NCBI RefSeq assembly: GCF_051622035.1
Contig: NC_135364.1
Location: forward strand, 19,557,001 to 19,621,000
Reading direction: 5' to 3'
DNA: 64,000 nt
From: Arctopsyche grandis
Taxonomy: Eukaryota > Arthropoda > Insecta > Trichoptera > Hydropsychidae
The position numbers were made by a program, and so were the translations under genes. A model generated the notes under the pieces. The model was not told the origin of the DNA. It saw only the letters and a program-made list of their open reading frames with translations, and did not search any database. Each line of letters opens with the position of its first letter. Positions within the stretch are counted from its first letter, which is position 1. This document shows positions 43,015-54,905 of this stretch, piece by piece.

Positions 43015-43560
43015 GGCGGGGAGGGCCAAGATTCACCAGCTCGTCACGACGCCCTTCGCCAAGGCATCTTCTCGACCGCTCCTCCGACCCGCCCTCGTCC
43101 TCACCCTCACCGTCGCTGTCAACGCCAACGTCAACGTCAACGTCAACGTCACTCTCACCCGCCTCGTCGTTCTCGTTCTCGTTCTCGTTCTCGCTCTCGC
43201 TCTCGCACTCTTCCACGCCCTCGTCCTCACGACTCGTCACCGACCACTGGGCGAGACTCTGTTCCGCGACTCGAGGGTCGGCAGACACGACACCGAAAGT
43301 CGAGAGCCGGGAGTCGGAGCCGGAGTCGGAGTCGGAGTCGGAGTCGGAGCCCCGCACCCGCACCCGCACCCGCACCCGCCGCACCTCACGCCGCAACCCA
43401 CGCGCGCACCACCGCACCGCTCCTCTCGCTCTCCCACCCACTCACCCCACCACCCGCCACCCACTACCACCCCCTGCAGCCCCTACACCCCACACCCACC
43501 GCCCCCGCATCCACCCTCCGCCGCATTGAGCTTATATCGCATTCCACTCTTCTTCGATTA
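43015..43560 (-). promoter_or_regulatory. CpG-rich 5' region of the UPF0047 gene with hexamer arrays
   Basis: GC content is far above the background. Four different hexamer arrays lie within 280 bp: GTCAAC (43109-43150), CTCGTT/CTCGCT (43166-43208), GGAGTC (43310-43350) and CGCACC (43351-43380). All have period six, so frames through them stay open on both strands; that explains the long overlapping open frames here, none of which shows a known domain. It probably serves as promoter. Confidence 0.6.
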
Positions 43561-43775
43561 TCTTTTCGGTTCAATTCCACACTGCTATTTTCAAATGTGC
43601 CGCGTCGATAGCGGGAGATTCGAAATTACTTCGCGCGATTTTATTTACCATCGCTTAATTCGAAATTCGAACCTCTCTTCGGCCAAATGTCTGCAGTCGC
43701 AGTGACACGCTTGACAACCTAACGGTGAATTTTTCGTTGCTCGTTATCATAGAAGTAGAATCATAGATATATAAT

Positions 43776-44620
43776 CGGTCTCCGTGACGAGACAGAATGT
43801 TAAATTACAGAAAACACTGTAGGCATATAGTACAACTGAAATGATCTCATCAGGTCACTGCGACACATATCCAGGAAAGTCATTAACGCATGGCACACGC
43901 TCGCCTCGTCAAAAGGTCGACACGTGTTTCTATACACGTGTCTTGGAAACAAAGGAAGAACTCACTGAACCCATAAAAACCACGAACTACGTCCAGGCGT
44001 ATGAACCCATAAAACCACGCTCGCGAGTACCAAGAACAAAAGATGTGCACACGACACACTTCAACCCAAAACGTTTATAAAGCAACGCAGCAACCTCCAC
44101 CGGCAGAGTGAGCCTCTAGAGTTCAACTAGATCACATCTCCGAAGAAACCTCTTCGTACATACAATAACCATTGTACCAATTGAACGCAAATAAACGATC
44201 CTCTTTCAAACTACACAAAACGTGTTTCGTTAGACCGGGATACGGTCAACATACCTTCCCTGTCTTACACTGGTGACCCCCTCACCTGTCTTGCACTGAT
44301 GACCGCCGACTACTAAATCGGCGATCTTACAACACAAATATCGGAAGACAAAGATTGAAAATCGAAAGATCAAAAAAAAAGGGTGCATGGTAAACGATAC
44401 ATACTCACTTAATTTGCGCGAGCAGGGTACAACAGGCACAAGAGAAACTGGCTTTTCCTCTTGTTCATGTTGTACCCTGCTCGTGCAAATTAAGTGAGTA
44501 TGTACCGTTTACCATGCACCAATTTTTTATCTTTCGACTTAAGATCTTTCGATTTTCGATCTTTGCCTTCCGATATTTGCGTTTTCTGTAATTTAACATT
44601 CTGGCTCGTCACGGAGACCG
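43776..44620. mobile_element. Foldback element (same family as 24254) carrying a nested LTR
   Basis: Outer ends CGGTCTCCGTGACGAGACAG (left) and, read inward, CGGTCTCCGTGACGAGCCAG (right) match inverted, and the inner arms share CAAATATCGG, AAAATCGAAAGATC and TTAATTTGCGCGAGCAGG with the copy at 24254. ATAAT lies on both sides. Without the nested insertion at 43819-44331 the element is about 330 bp. Confidence 0.82.
43819..44331 (+). mobile_element. Solo LTR-like fossil inserted in a foldback element
   Basis: It starts TGTAGGCATA and ends ATCTTACA, so it has TG…CA ends, and ACAC flanks it (43815-43818 and 44332-44335). It has a TATAAAG box near 44077 and AATAAACGATCCTCT near 44190. It resembles 9683-10227. 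There is no internal retroelement region. The clean flanks and the clear match to the other copy suggest a moderate age, younger than its host element. Confidence 0.78.
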
Positions 44621-44656
44621 ATAATACAAAGATGGGCCCTGACGCCTAATTTTGGT

Positions 44657-44811
44657 CGGAGATCTTGTCGTCACTAACTGAGGGGTGCGGGGGGTTTAAC
44701 TAGCGGGGAAGTTGGGAAAAAAAAGGTCGACGCAGCGGTCGTCGTTTTTTTCACCACTTCCCCGCTAGTTAAACCCCCCGCACTCCTCGATTAGTGACGA
44801 CAAGATCTCCG
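44657..44811. repeat. GC-rich 155-bp foldback
   Basis: CGGAGATCTTGTCGTCACTA and its inverted partner TAGTGACGACAAGATCTCCG bound the structure; the arms, about 58 bp each, also share GTGCGGGGGGTTTAACTAGC. Only a few mismatches separate the arms. Confidence 0.85.
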
Positions 44812-44864
44812 CAATATCTATGCAATCGACCTTTCCTACTTAGAAGCTAACTAGCTACTGTGAG

Positions 44865-44900
44865 TTGGACCATGCACTACTTTGTTTGTGCATGGTCCAA
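44865..44900. repeat. Perfect 13-bp hairpin
   Basis: TTGGACCATGCAC pairs with GTGCATGGTCCAA across a 10-nt loop. It follows the foldback by about 50 bp and may be another small element or its end. Confidence 0.7.
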
Positions 44901-44944
44901 CAGGGTGACTGGCTTAGAGCGTAAAGGCGCATCTATGGTTATTC

Positions 44945-45165
44945 TATATCTATGAGTAGAATGCATAGAATGGTCATTGTTAACAAAAGTATCGTCTAAA
45001 AGCAAGCCATCAAAGAGAGAGACAGAAAGTCAGAAAAGAGACAAGAGAGAGAGAGAGAGACGAAGTTTAGCAAACAATGAACAAACTCTTTTTTTAGCAA
45101 CATTTTTGGAGGCTAAGAGCGATTCTATGCATTCTACTTCTATGCTCGTTATGCATGTGCGAGTA
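44945..45165. repeat. Inverted repeat around a GA-rich tract
   Basis: GTAGAATGCATAGAAT (44957) and ATTCTATGCATTCTAC (45123) are inverted copies. Between them lies a GAGAGA-rich segment at 45014-45061. Likely a foldback remnant. Confidence 0.5.
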
Positions 45166-45660
45166 TATTCGAAACGGTGACCGGAAAAATGCACTCTCGA
45201 GACATCCAAACTTTCAGAGATGCTCAAGGAGAATTAACGCAATAGAATTCCACCAAAAGGGTGTCAAGGGGTTTTCCGGGAACCATTCGAAACTTGGGAG
45301 CCCCCAACTAGTGAAAACTAATTGCAAATTGAATAAATAACAGAATAAAGTACCATAACAAGTTTTATTTTAATTTTGAAATATATGAAAATGAAGTTTA
45401 AAATTTTACATATTTTGGGGTTTCGGAAGCCAGTGCTTGTGTCGGTAATTGATACTGTTAGTAATATTGACTGTGTTGAAGGCCCCAATGGATTATTTCG
45501 CACATTACGACAGTGGATGCCACGAAAATCACGAATTCTCGTTAGTAAGATAGTTCGCGTGCATACAGGTCGGTTAATGAGAGTTGGCGCGCTCACGTAC
45601 TCACACAGAAGCGCGCGAAAGGGACAGAGCGTCTTTTTATTATTGAATGCAGTGTAACAG
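45166..45660. other. Intergenic DNA with a short match to the 62828 element
   Basis: AATTCTCGTTAGTAAGATAGTTCGCGTGCA at 45533-45562 resembles 62914-62942, so part of this is an older element of the same family. No gene is seen. Confidence 0.35.
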
Positions 45661-45666
45661 TATGAC

Positions 45667-45978
45667 GGTAAACGAGTTACATCCCAAATGTGAATCGCTA
45701 CCAGGATTACCGCCGCTACGAAAATCGCTCGCGCGGTACTGTCGCACAAAAATTTGTCGCTCAGGAAAACTGCCCAAATATTGCTCAACAAATGCTTTTT
45801 TATACGAGATTTGGGCAATGAACAATGTTTGATGGGCAATGAGGCAATTTTTGAGCAATGATTTGGGCAATGAACAATTTTTGAACAATGTTTGGGTAAT
45901 AACTCTCGATTGATGGAATTTTCAGGTGCGAGATTTTCCGTAATCGAGATTTTAGCGATGTGTAAAAATCACCAAGCC
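45667..45978. mobile_element. Foldback-family element with mosaic ends
   Basis: The left end GGTAAACGAGTTACATCCC matches the 54515 element, and the right end, read inward, GGCTTGGTGATTTTTACACA resembles 23229 and 63040. The interior shares AAACTGCCCAAATATTGCTC with 54515. No 9-bp duplication is evident. Confidence 0.6.
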
Positions 45979-46650
45979 ACCTGTGCCTGTACGATAATGC
46001 ATCGCTGCTTACCGAGGGCAAACAAATTTTGCGGACAGTTTCTCAAGTAGTAATTATCCCGTACCAGATTATTCCTAACGGGAGAATATTTTTATAAATA
46101 TTGAATATTTAATGTGAATTGTCAAATTTGGATGTTTGTGACCTCTGTATTACCAATTTATTTCATTTAATTGTCGAACAGTTAATCGAAAATTGGTTAC
46201 CCCCCCCCCATTTATGGTGAGTTCAAATGTGCATCATCATCATCATCATCATTTACAGACAGGGCCGCGCCTACCATATGTACAAGTGTGTGCAACACAC
46301 ACAGGCGGCCTAAAAAAATTATATTCCTTTAAAACTACGAAACAAGACATTGTAAATGCAGTTAGGTTGTCTTTTTGTATTCTTTTGAATTAGTGTTGCA
46401 AGTTACAACTTTTAACACATCCCTTCTTTAATTTGTGGAAATAACGGGATAACAAGTATAGCTTCGATCCGCATAGAGCTAGGTATTTTATGTTCTATTA
46501 TCTTTGCGACTACTAGATTTATTTCTTCAAGTGTTGGTTGAGTTTTGGTTGGTCATCGAATGAACAATGTCCTAGAAGTGGGATTGGAAGTAAAAATACT
46601 ACATTTTCATGAATGAACTTGAAAACGTTCAGAACTAAACGTTTTGGTTT
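45979..46650. other. Intergenic DNA with a possible hAT end
   Basis: A (C)10 run at 46200 and an (ATC)n stretch at 46233-46252 precede CAGGGCCGCGCCTACC (46261), which looks like a hAT left end; the right end was not found. Confidence 0.3.
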
Positions 46651-46675
46651 TTTGTGTTGTAGGCGGGTTTGATTT

Positions 46676-46976
46676 TTTGTGTTGACAGCGCTGTTGAATG
46701 CTGTGAAGGCTGCGTAGATCACGTCGGGGTCACCAATATAGGGGACTGTGTTGGCTGCGCTGTGGGCTGATGTGAAGGCTGCGTAGTTCAGATCACGTCG
46801 GGGTCACCAATGTAGGCGGGGTAGGAAGTGTTGACAGCGCTGTTGAATGCTGTGAAGGCTGCGTAGATCACGTCGGGGTCACCAATGTAGGGGACTGTGT
46901 TGGCTGCGCTGTGGGCTGCTGTGACGGCTGCGTAGTTCAGATCACGTCGGGGTCACCAATGTAGGCGGGGTAGGTA
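46676..46976. repeat. Minisatellite with higher-order unit of about 148 bp
   Basis: Two related subunits alternate, each ending in GATCACGTCGGGGTCACCAA. Two full higher-order copies are present, with more than 95% match by eye. Read on the minus strand, the shared block TTGGTGACCCCGACGTGATC resembles a retroelement primer-binding site. Confidence 0.82.
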
Positions 46977-47145
46977 TGTGCTCGAATGTTTGGCGTCGTT
47001 CCACTCGATTTAGTTTAATGAATGCAGGTGTTCTTTGACTTGATGTCGTTCTGATTGGTTTGTTGGGGTGGAATATGCTCGAATGTTTGGCGTCGTTCCA
47101 CTCGATTTAACTTAATGGATGCAGGTGTTCTTCGACTTGAGATGA
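46976..47145. repeat. Direct duplication of about 70 bp
   Basis: TATGCTCGAATGTTTGGCGT begins both copies (about 46975 and 47069), and each continues to GATGCAGGTGTTCTTYGACT with a few differences. Confidence 0.8.
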
Positions 47146-47459
47146 CGTCAATGGTTGAGCGTGAGAAATGTATTCTCCGTCGCACTAGATGTTTCGATGG
47201 CGATGACGAGATTCCTACAGTGTTTTTCAGGTTAATTTTTATTGTAATTAAATTTTTCCACACTATATTTATCACAAGGTAAGATTTTTGTACTGCTCTC
47301 ATGCACTTCATTTTTTTACTAACCTCCTTTACGTTTTTTATTAATATGATTTATACAAATGCTGATAAAATTAAAGAGAGGCCAATTTAAGTTTGCACAC
47401 AGGCGACCTGTTCACAGCTGGATGATTTTGGATCCATTACTGGCGTCTTCCTTTTTGCA
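47146..47459. other. Intergenic DNA, nothing supported
   Basis: No gene or defined repeat is seen. Confidence 0.35.
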
Positions 47460-47665
47460 CAACTCTCATCCCACATATTTTCCTAATTTTGTCTTCTTTG
47501 CGGTCTTCCTTTTACCCTTTTACATGATTTCGAGTGCCATTCTAATAATAATAATATTTCGTTTGTCCACCTCTCGTCCATTATTTTGGCTACGTGACCC
47601 ACCCATTTCCATTTCAATCTCTTCCCTCTCTCCCCTATATCCACTACCATATTTGCAAAAATGAT
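47460..47665 (-). mobile_element. RTE LINE fragment
   Basis: The minus strand encodes KRLKWKWVGHVAKIMDERWT and KRVKGRPQRR, the C-terminal tail of an RTE reverse transcriptase, diverged from the other copies. Confidence 0.7.
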
Positions 47666-47699
47666 AATCATGCTTATCAATTCTCATTCTACTACTATT

Positions 47700-48323
47700 T
47701 TTGAATTATCTAAGATATTACTATAAAATTAAGATATACTATTTTTAAATTATGTTATCTTAGACTTCTAAAACTTCAATCAACATGGAATATACAGTAA
47801 TTAAAACCGCGCTGAAATTGTACGTAAACTTATGTCCAGCCCACGTATGTATGTACATATAAAAGAACCACCGTCTTACTTATAATAATAAATACATACA
47901 TATTTGCGAAAATATAAATCAAATTGTGCCTATTAATAAATTATATCTAAAATCGCGATTTAAAATGAATTACTATCACAATATGTAAAATTTGACCTAA
48001 GAAGTGTAGCCACATTTAACAGAATAAGTCAATTTCAAATACTTCGATCTAATTTGATTTTTCATGATACATATTAAATTCATAGAAATCAAACATATGT
48101 ACCTCAAAAAATTAAATAATAATTTGCACAACTATCACCACGATCTTTTCAATTTTAATAACCAACAAAAATATAATAGGGGTTGTAATTAAGAATGTGG
48201 CCTCGTAAGGGTGCGGTCGCGCCACTCCTTAAATTCCAGTCATTGGCATTCTTTCATGCCTGCGGAAGTGGTATTGGATCCTTTCACCTCTTTTTAAAAT
48301 CGAAAGTGTATAAGAAGAAAATA
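47700..48323 (+). other. Upstream region of TMIE
   Basis: No exon is recognised. The TMIE frame stays open upstream to an earlier Met at 48195, so part of 48195-48323 could be coding; the sequence there does not look like the family. Confidence 0.4.
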
Positions 48324-49085
48324 ATGAATCAGATTGAAGGGCCAGAGCTTAGTTGGCTGGAGCAAAAGGTTCTGGGAGACCTTAAAGTGTGGCAAATTAC
48401 TTTCCTTACGTTTGGTGCATTTATGACTCTCAGTATGATGCCTATTTATTTATAAATATATACTTACTCTTTATTATTTCCATTTTGTATATTATTTATT
48501 ACTGTTGCTGTAGCTATAGCACTTTGTTGCTGCATAAAGTTCAGAGTACCTAGAACCAAACAGCAAATCGAGGCAAATTACCAACGCAGATTAATTACGC
48601 AAAAATTTCGCCAGCAATTAGAAAAAATTCAAAATTCACAAATGGATTGCATCGATTTAAAAACAGGTAGCAGAACAATTGATGTACGTATGTCTTGTTT
48701 TATATAAATTTTTTTAAACTTAAATTACCCTTCAGCTTTGGAGATAATCAGAGCTAATCTGAAATCTGATTTAGAAATCGAAAAAGACCCACAGCAGAGC
48801 GTTTCACTGATGAGCTCCATAGTTTCTCCAGTTCAAAGTATCAGTTGAACCTTTCTCTTTATTTTTCAATGCTAAAAGGCCGATATTTCACATAATAATT
48901 CTTAATACTATTCTGCAGGTCTGGACGAAGCATCATTAAAATCTTCCCACATTATGCATAACAAACAACAAGCCGAACCACAACTAGAAGGAAACACCGG
49001 GATGAAAAAACTAAGCAGCAAATTCAGCGCCCTAGTTAGCACATTCAAACAGAGAGCGAGCGAAAAAAATGATATCATGTATTGA
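48324..49085 (+). CDS. Tmie: Transmembrane inner ear protein homologue (TMIE)
   Basis: Four exons, 48324-48432, 48514-48666, 48736-48837 and 48919-49085, give 176 residues in phase. The family signature is clear: one membrane helix (LKVWQITFLTFGAFMTLTIA) followed by LCCCIKFRVPRTKQQIEANY and a charged region QRRLITQKFRQQLEKIQ. In vertebrate hair cells TMIE is a subunit of the TMC mechanotransduction channel, where this post-helix segment helps gating and lipid binding; insects keep a homologue in mechanosensory cells. The C-terminal third is basic (KKLSSKFSALVSTFKQRASE), as in vertebrates, though there Lys-rich. The start is taken at MNQIEGPEL; an in-frame Met at 48195 would add 43 residues and cannot be excluded. 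Confidence 0.88.
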
Positions 49086-51050
49086 ATAATATTATCATTC
49101 ATTTTCCATTTATAATGGCACTTGCATACCTAAAGAAAAAACTTTAGGTACACATTTTGTATGCAGTTCAGCTTATGCACGTGCAATGACTTAAAATGAC
49201 AGATATTAGTAGTTTGAAATATTTATTAAATATTTAAAAATCATTATAATTATAAAATAATCGTATTAAGAATCACGAATAGTGGAAAATATATATCAAT
49301 AAAACAAATATATATTTAAAAAAAGTTTTCTTTTCATAATAACAATATTATAAAATAAGAAGTACATTTTTTCATACATGTGACAACCGTGAACACAGCA
49401 TAATTGTAACATTCGCCTCTTCGGATCCCTCGATACCGAGTTCAGATCAATTTGCGCCCGTCATCGGCGACTATGAACTCGGCGAATGTCAAACAATGCA
49501 ATTTTTAAATTTAAATAATTGCACCTGTATTTAGTATGTACATGTAAAACTTGATGAAAGCAATGGGTATATTTTGATAAATGCAACATGTTGCAAGAAC
49601 AACTGCTATGCGACGCAGTCGAAACATTGCATTATATTGCCAATTACATTTACCAAATTTCAAATGCATTTTTATATAATATAATTATATTTCACATTAG
49701 ACGCTATTTTTTTTTTTGATAAAACTTTTTTAATTAAGCCATATATATTCAATGTTAATACATAATAAAGTTTCACATATAAAAAATATTAGCAATTGAT
49801 AAAAAAAAAAGTATTACGTTAATACAAATTATAATGACTATATTTGATCAATCATTTTCATACATTCAAATTAGGTAAATTCAAATGTCTTATGTTAAAT
49901 AATAATAAAAAATATATGTGTATTTATTATTATTGCCTATGCAGTAAAGCATAATATGAAATCCCATAACTGATGCTTGGAATGAAATTTAAATACATAT
50001 TGTACAATATATTATTTCAGCACATACGCACGGACTGGACGTCAATGAAAACAGTTTGAATTTTATAATAATAATTGTCATGTCCGATTAACAAGCAAGG
50101 AGAATTTACCCGAGAAGCAAATTACAATATATAGGAAAAGCACACATCTGTGTGTATACAAACAATATATAATATAATATAACGAACACACGCCAATTTG
50201 ATTAGGTCCCACAGTTAAATTACGAATGCAAACCATAGCTCTGTTCGCTTCATATTGTCTAATGTGATGGCAAATAATTGACATTATTATTACACATACA
50301 CGCATATATTAACATATCATATAGATATTAAATGCATTCTCAACACAAGCCGAGGATAATTAAATTGTTTATGGAGTAATATTATTTGCTCATTTTAACG
50401 AAATAAATATGTATGTACATACAGTATATTTGTATAACTCTTTTGTTTCATTTTTTTCTACACTGTCCTTCATTAGATTACATTTTTATTTTTCATACAC
50501 ATTTTTATCTAAATATTTTAATATACATATGTATAGTGAATATACTGGGAAAAGAAAATTGTAAATATTAATAATACAATAATAATATAAGATTTAACCA
50601 GCTTGTAAAAAAAAAAAAACAATACGCAATGAACACAAGAACGTTTACAAAAATAAGAATTCAAAACAGGATAGTAATTACATATTCACAAGATATTTTC
50701 AATACTCTACACTTTTTCACATATCATCAGCGCTACGTTTCTCGATATAGTTTTATATAATTTTATTATGAAAAAATTCTCGTTTAAATGACTGGTAGTA
50801 GAGCGACAATAATAATTTGTCATATATTAAGATAAATTTGAGCATCTTCCAACATCTTAAAACATTTTATACACAGTAATAAACAGTTACACTATTAGAT
50901 TTAAGAGCTCTACATTTTTTTCAAAGAGTGACATTTCGCCACTTGACTAAAGATATCAAAACCCCGACGGAAGGATCGAAGCCAGAAACAATCACGGTTC
51001 TAAATGTTTTGTACATAATTTTTGACTGGCTATCTAAATACAAATACTCT
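49086..51050. other. Convergent 3' space between TMIE and ARPC2
   Basis: No gene is seen. An imperfect GC-richer hairpin (CATTCGCC at 49414 with GGCGAATG at 49482) stands out from the AT-rich background. It should contain both 3' UTRs. Confidence 0.4.
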
Positions 51051-53318
<2,268 letters not shown>

Positions 53319-53600
53319 CTCGAGTCAAACGGTTGCGAGTGGCGAATTGAATCGAAGACTCGAAGGTTGTGCTGACGAGAAGCGAGTGGTGGCGAGCGGC
53401 GATCGTCAATCGGCGATCTGCGATTCGCGATTGGCGATTGACGGGGCGGCGGCCGACACAGTCACCGGCTGCAGCCGCGACCGCACTGCATGCCGCCGTC
53501 CAAGCAATGCGCATACCGACCATGCCGTGTGCCCTCTTTTCGTACTTGCCACCTCGATTATGCGAAATATGTCAACGGAAAAGCCACTCATTTGCCTGAA
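53319..53600 (-). promoter_or_regulatory. GC-rich ARPC2 promoter region
   Basis: Directly upstream of the ARPC2 start, CpG content is raised. It has repeated GCGAT words and an inverted pair CGTCAATCG/CGATTGACG at 53404 and 53433. Open frames on both strands here show no family resemblance. Confidence 0.5.
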
Positions 53601-53704
53601 AATTCAAGACAATTTTTTTCATTTCGAGTCTTTAATTGAACATTAATGCTAAAAATTTATTTCGTAAATAATTTCCAGTGAATCACCGACGTGCATTTCA
53701 TAAG

Positions 53705-54140
53705 CCAGCAGCATAGCTCGGTTGTTAAGCTTCTGCTTAGCGTCGTGAGGTGCCGGGTTCGATCCCAGGGCCGGGTCTCGAGTGAAAATGAATTTTTCAG
53801 AGTATGCTGCTGGTTAGACCTGGATTTGTAGCTCCAGGTTTCCTATCAGAGTTTGCCAATTTTCTCTGTTTTCATTGTTGTAACGGTTCCCGGTAAAAAT
53901 TGGCCAAAATCCTTCCTATATATGTATACAATATGTCACCAATAATTTGTGTTTGATTAATGTGCAATAAATAAGTTTGTGTACGATTTGATAGATGTCT
54001 CATTGATTTGCTAGTTTTTCAGTGTCTCGTAATTCAGTTACTTATATAATAAATAAAAAATGCTGCAATATTTGTAATTGGCCAGGAAGGCGCATTGGGG
54101 TTTCCTGTAATGCCTTCCTGGTATGTGTTGTCATAAAAAA
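53705..54140 (+). mobile_element. tRNA-derived SINE with LINE-like hairpin tail
   Basis: A-box TAGCTCGGTTG (53714-53724) and B-box GGTTCGATCCC (53756-53766) are spaced as in tRNA promoters, but no cloverleaf closes, so this is a SINE head. CCAGCAGCATA and TATGCTGCTGG bracket the head as an inverted pair. The body runs through AT-rich DNA to a terminal hairpin, CCAGGAAGG/CCTTCCTGG with a 22-nt loop (54082-54121), then an A-rich tail. Confidence 0.78.
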
Positions 54141-54285
54141 ATGCCAAATGTCCAAATGAAACTGAATAATGAAATGTTGCGTAATAATTTGAACTGTTGG
54201 CAGCACTGATTGACAGCTACTTCGTTTTCCTTTCCAGGCTCCGTTTAGATATGCTTCATTTGCATTTGTTTCGTTAGTTCTAAAG

Positions 54286-54466
54286 CAGTGGTTCTTAGCC
54301 TTGTTGGAGGTACTGACCCCCACCAGTTTCATATACGCCTTCACCGAACCCTTCTTAATTGGCACCCGAATCATATGAGTCGGGTGTGTGTCTTGACCTC
54401 CGCCGAATCCCTGAGACTGATTCACCGAACTCCTGGGGTTCGATCGAACCAGGTTAAGAACCACTT
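54286..54466 (-). mobile_element. SPIN-like hAT non-autonomous element, second copy
   Basis: CAGTGGTTCTTAGCC at the left and AGTGGTTCTTAACC read from the right bound about 180 bp, matching 42268-42449 in reverse. The 8-bp duplication is no longer clear. Confidence 0.82.
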
Positions 54467-54514
54467 TAACTAGAACTCGAGAATAATAAAACTTTTCTAA
54501 CTGATGTTTCCAAT

Positions 54515-54896
54515 GATAAATGGGTTACATCCCAAATGTGAATCGCTACCAGGATAACCGCCGCTATACAAAAATTGCGCGCGCGGAACTCCTGTCGCAC
54601 AGGAAAATTGTCGTACGGAAAACTGCCTAAATATTGCTCAGCATATGGTTTTTTACGAGATTTTTATTGCTATCAAATTTACAATGACGTTACGGACTCG
54701 TATGTCCCTATCTACATACGAAGTTCATGTGTCTAGTCGATAATAATAAAAATCTCGTAAAAAACCATATGCTGAGCAATATTTAGGCAGTTTTCTGTAC
54801 GGCAATTTTCCTTTGCGACAGGAGATCCGCACGCGCGATTTTCGTAGTGGGGATTATCCTGGTAGCGATTCAAATTTGGGATGTAATCACCGAACC
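54515..54896. mobile_element. Long-arm foldback element with 9-bp duplication
   Basis: Arms of about 150 bp pair nearly throughout (TTACATCCCAAATG…, CTGCCTAAATATTGCTCAGC, CATATGGTTTTTTACGAGAT). The ends are GATAAATGGGTTACATCCC and, read inward, GGTTCGGTGATTACATCCC. GTTTCCAAT (54506-54514) and GTTTTCAAT (54897-54905) flank it, a 9-bp duplication with one change. It is non-coding. Confidence 0.88.
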
Positions 54897-54905
54897 GTTT
54901 TCAAT

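Noticed and set aside
42835-43705. Open frames of 258, 265 and 195 residues on both strands
   Set aside because: They follow period-six GC-rich repeats and overlap the UPF0047 first exon and promoter. Kept only as a finding, not as genes.
46200-46270. hAT left end CAGGGCCGCGCCTACC as a full element
   Set aside because: No matching right end or 8-bp duplication was found.
53714-53785. A tRNA gene
   Set aside because: A- and B-boxes are present, but no acceptor or anticodon stem closes; the sequence continues into a SINE body and hairpin tail.
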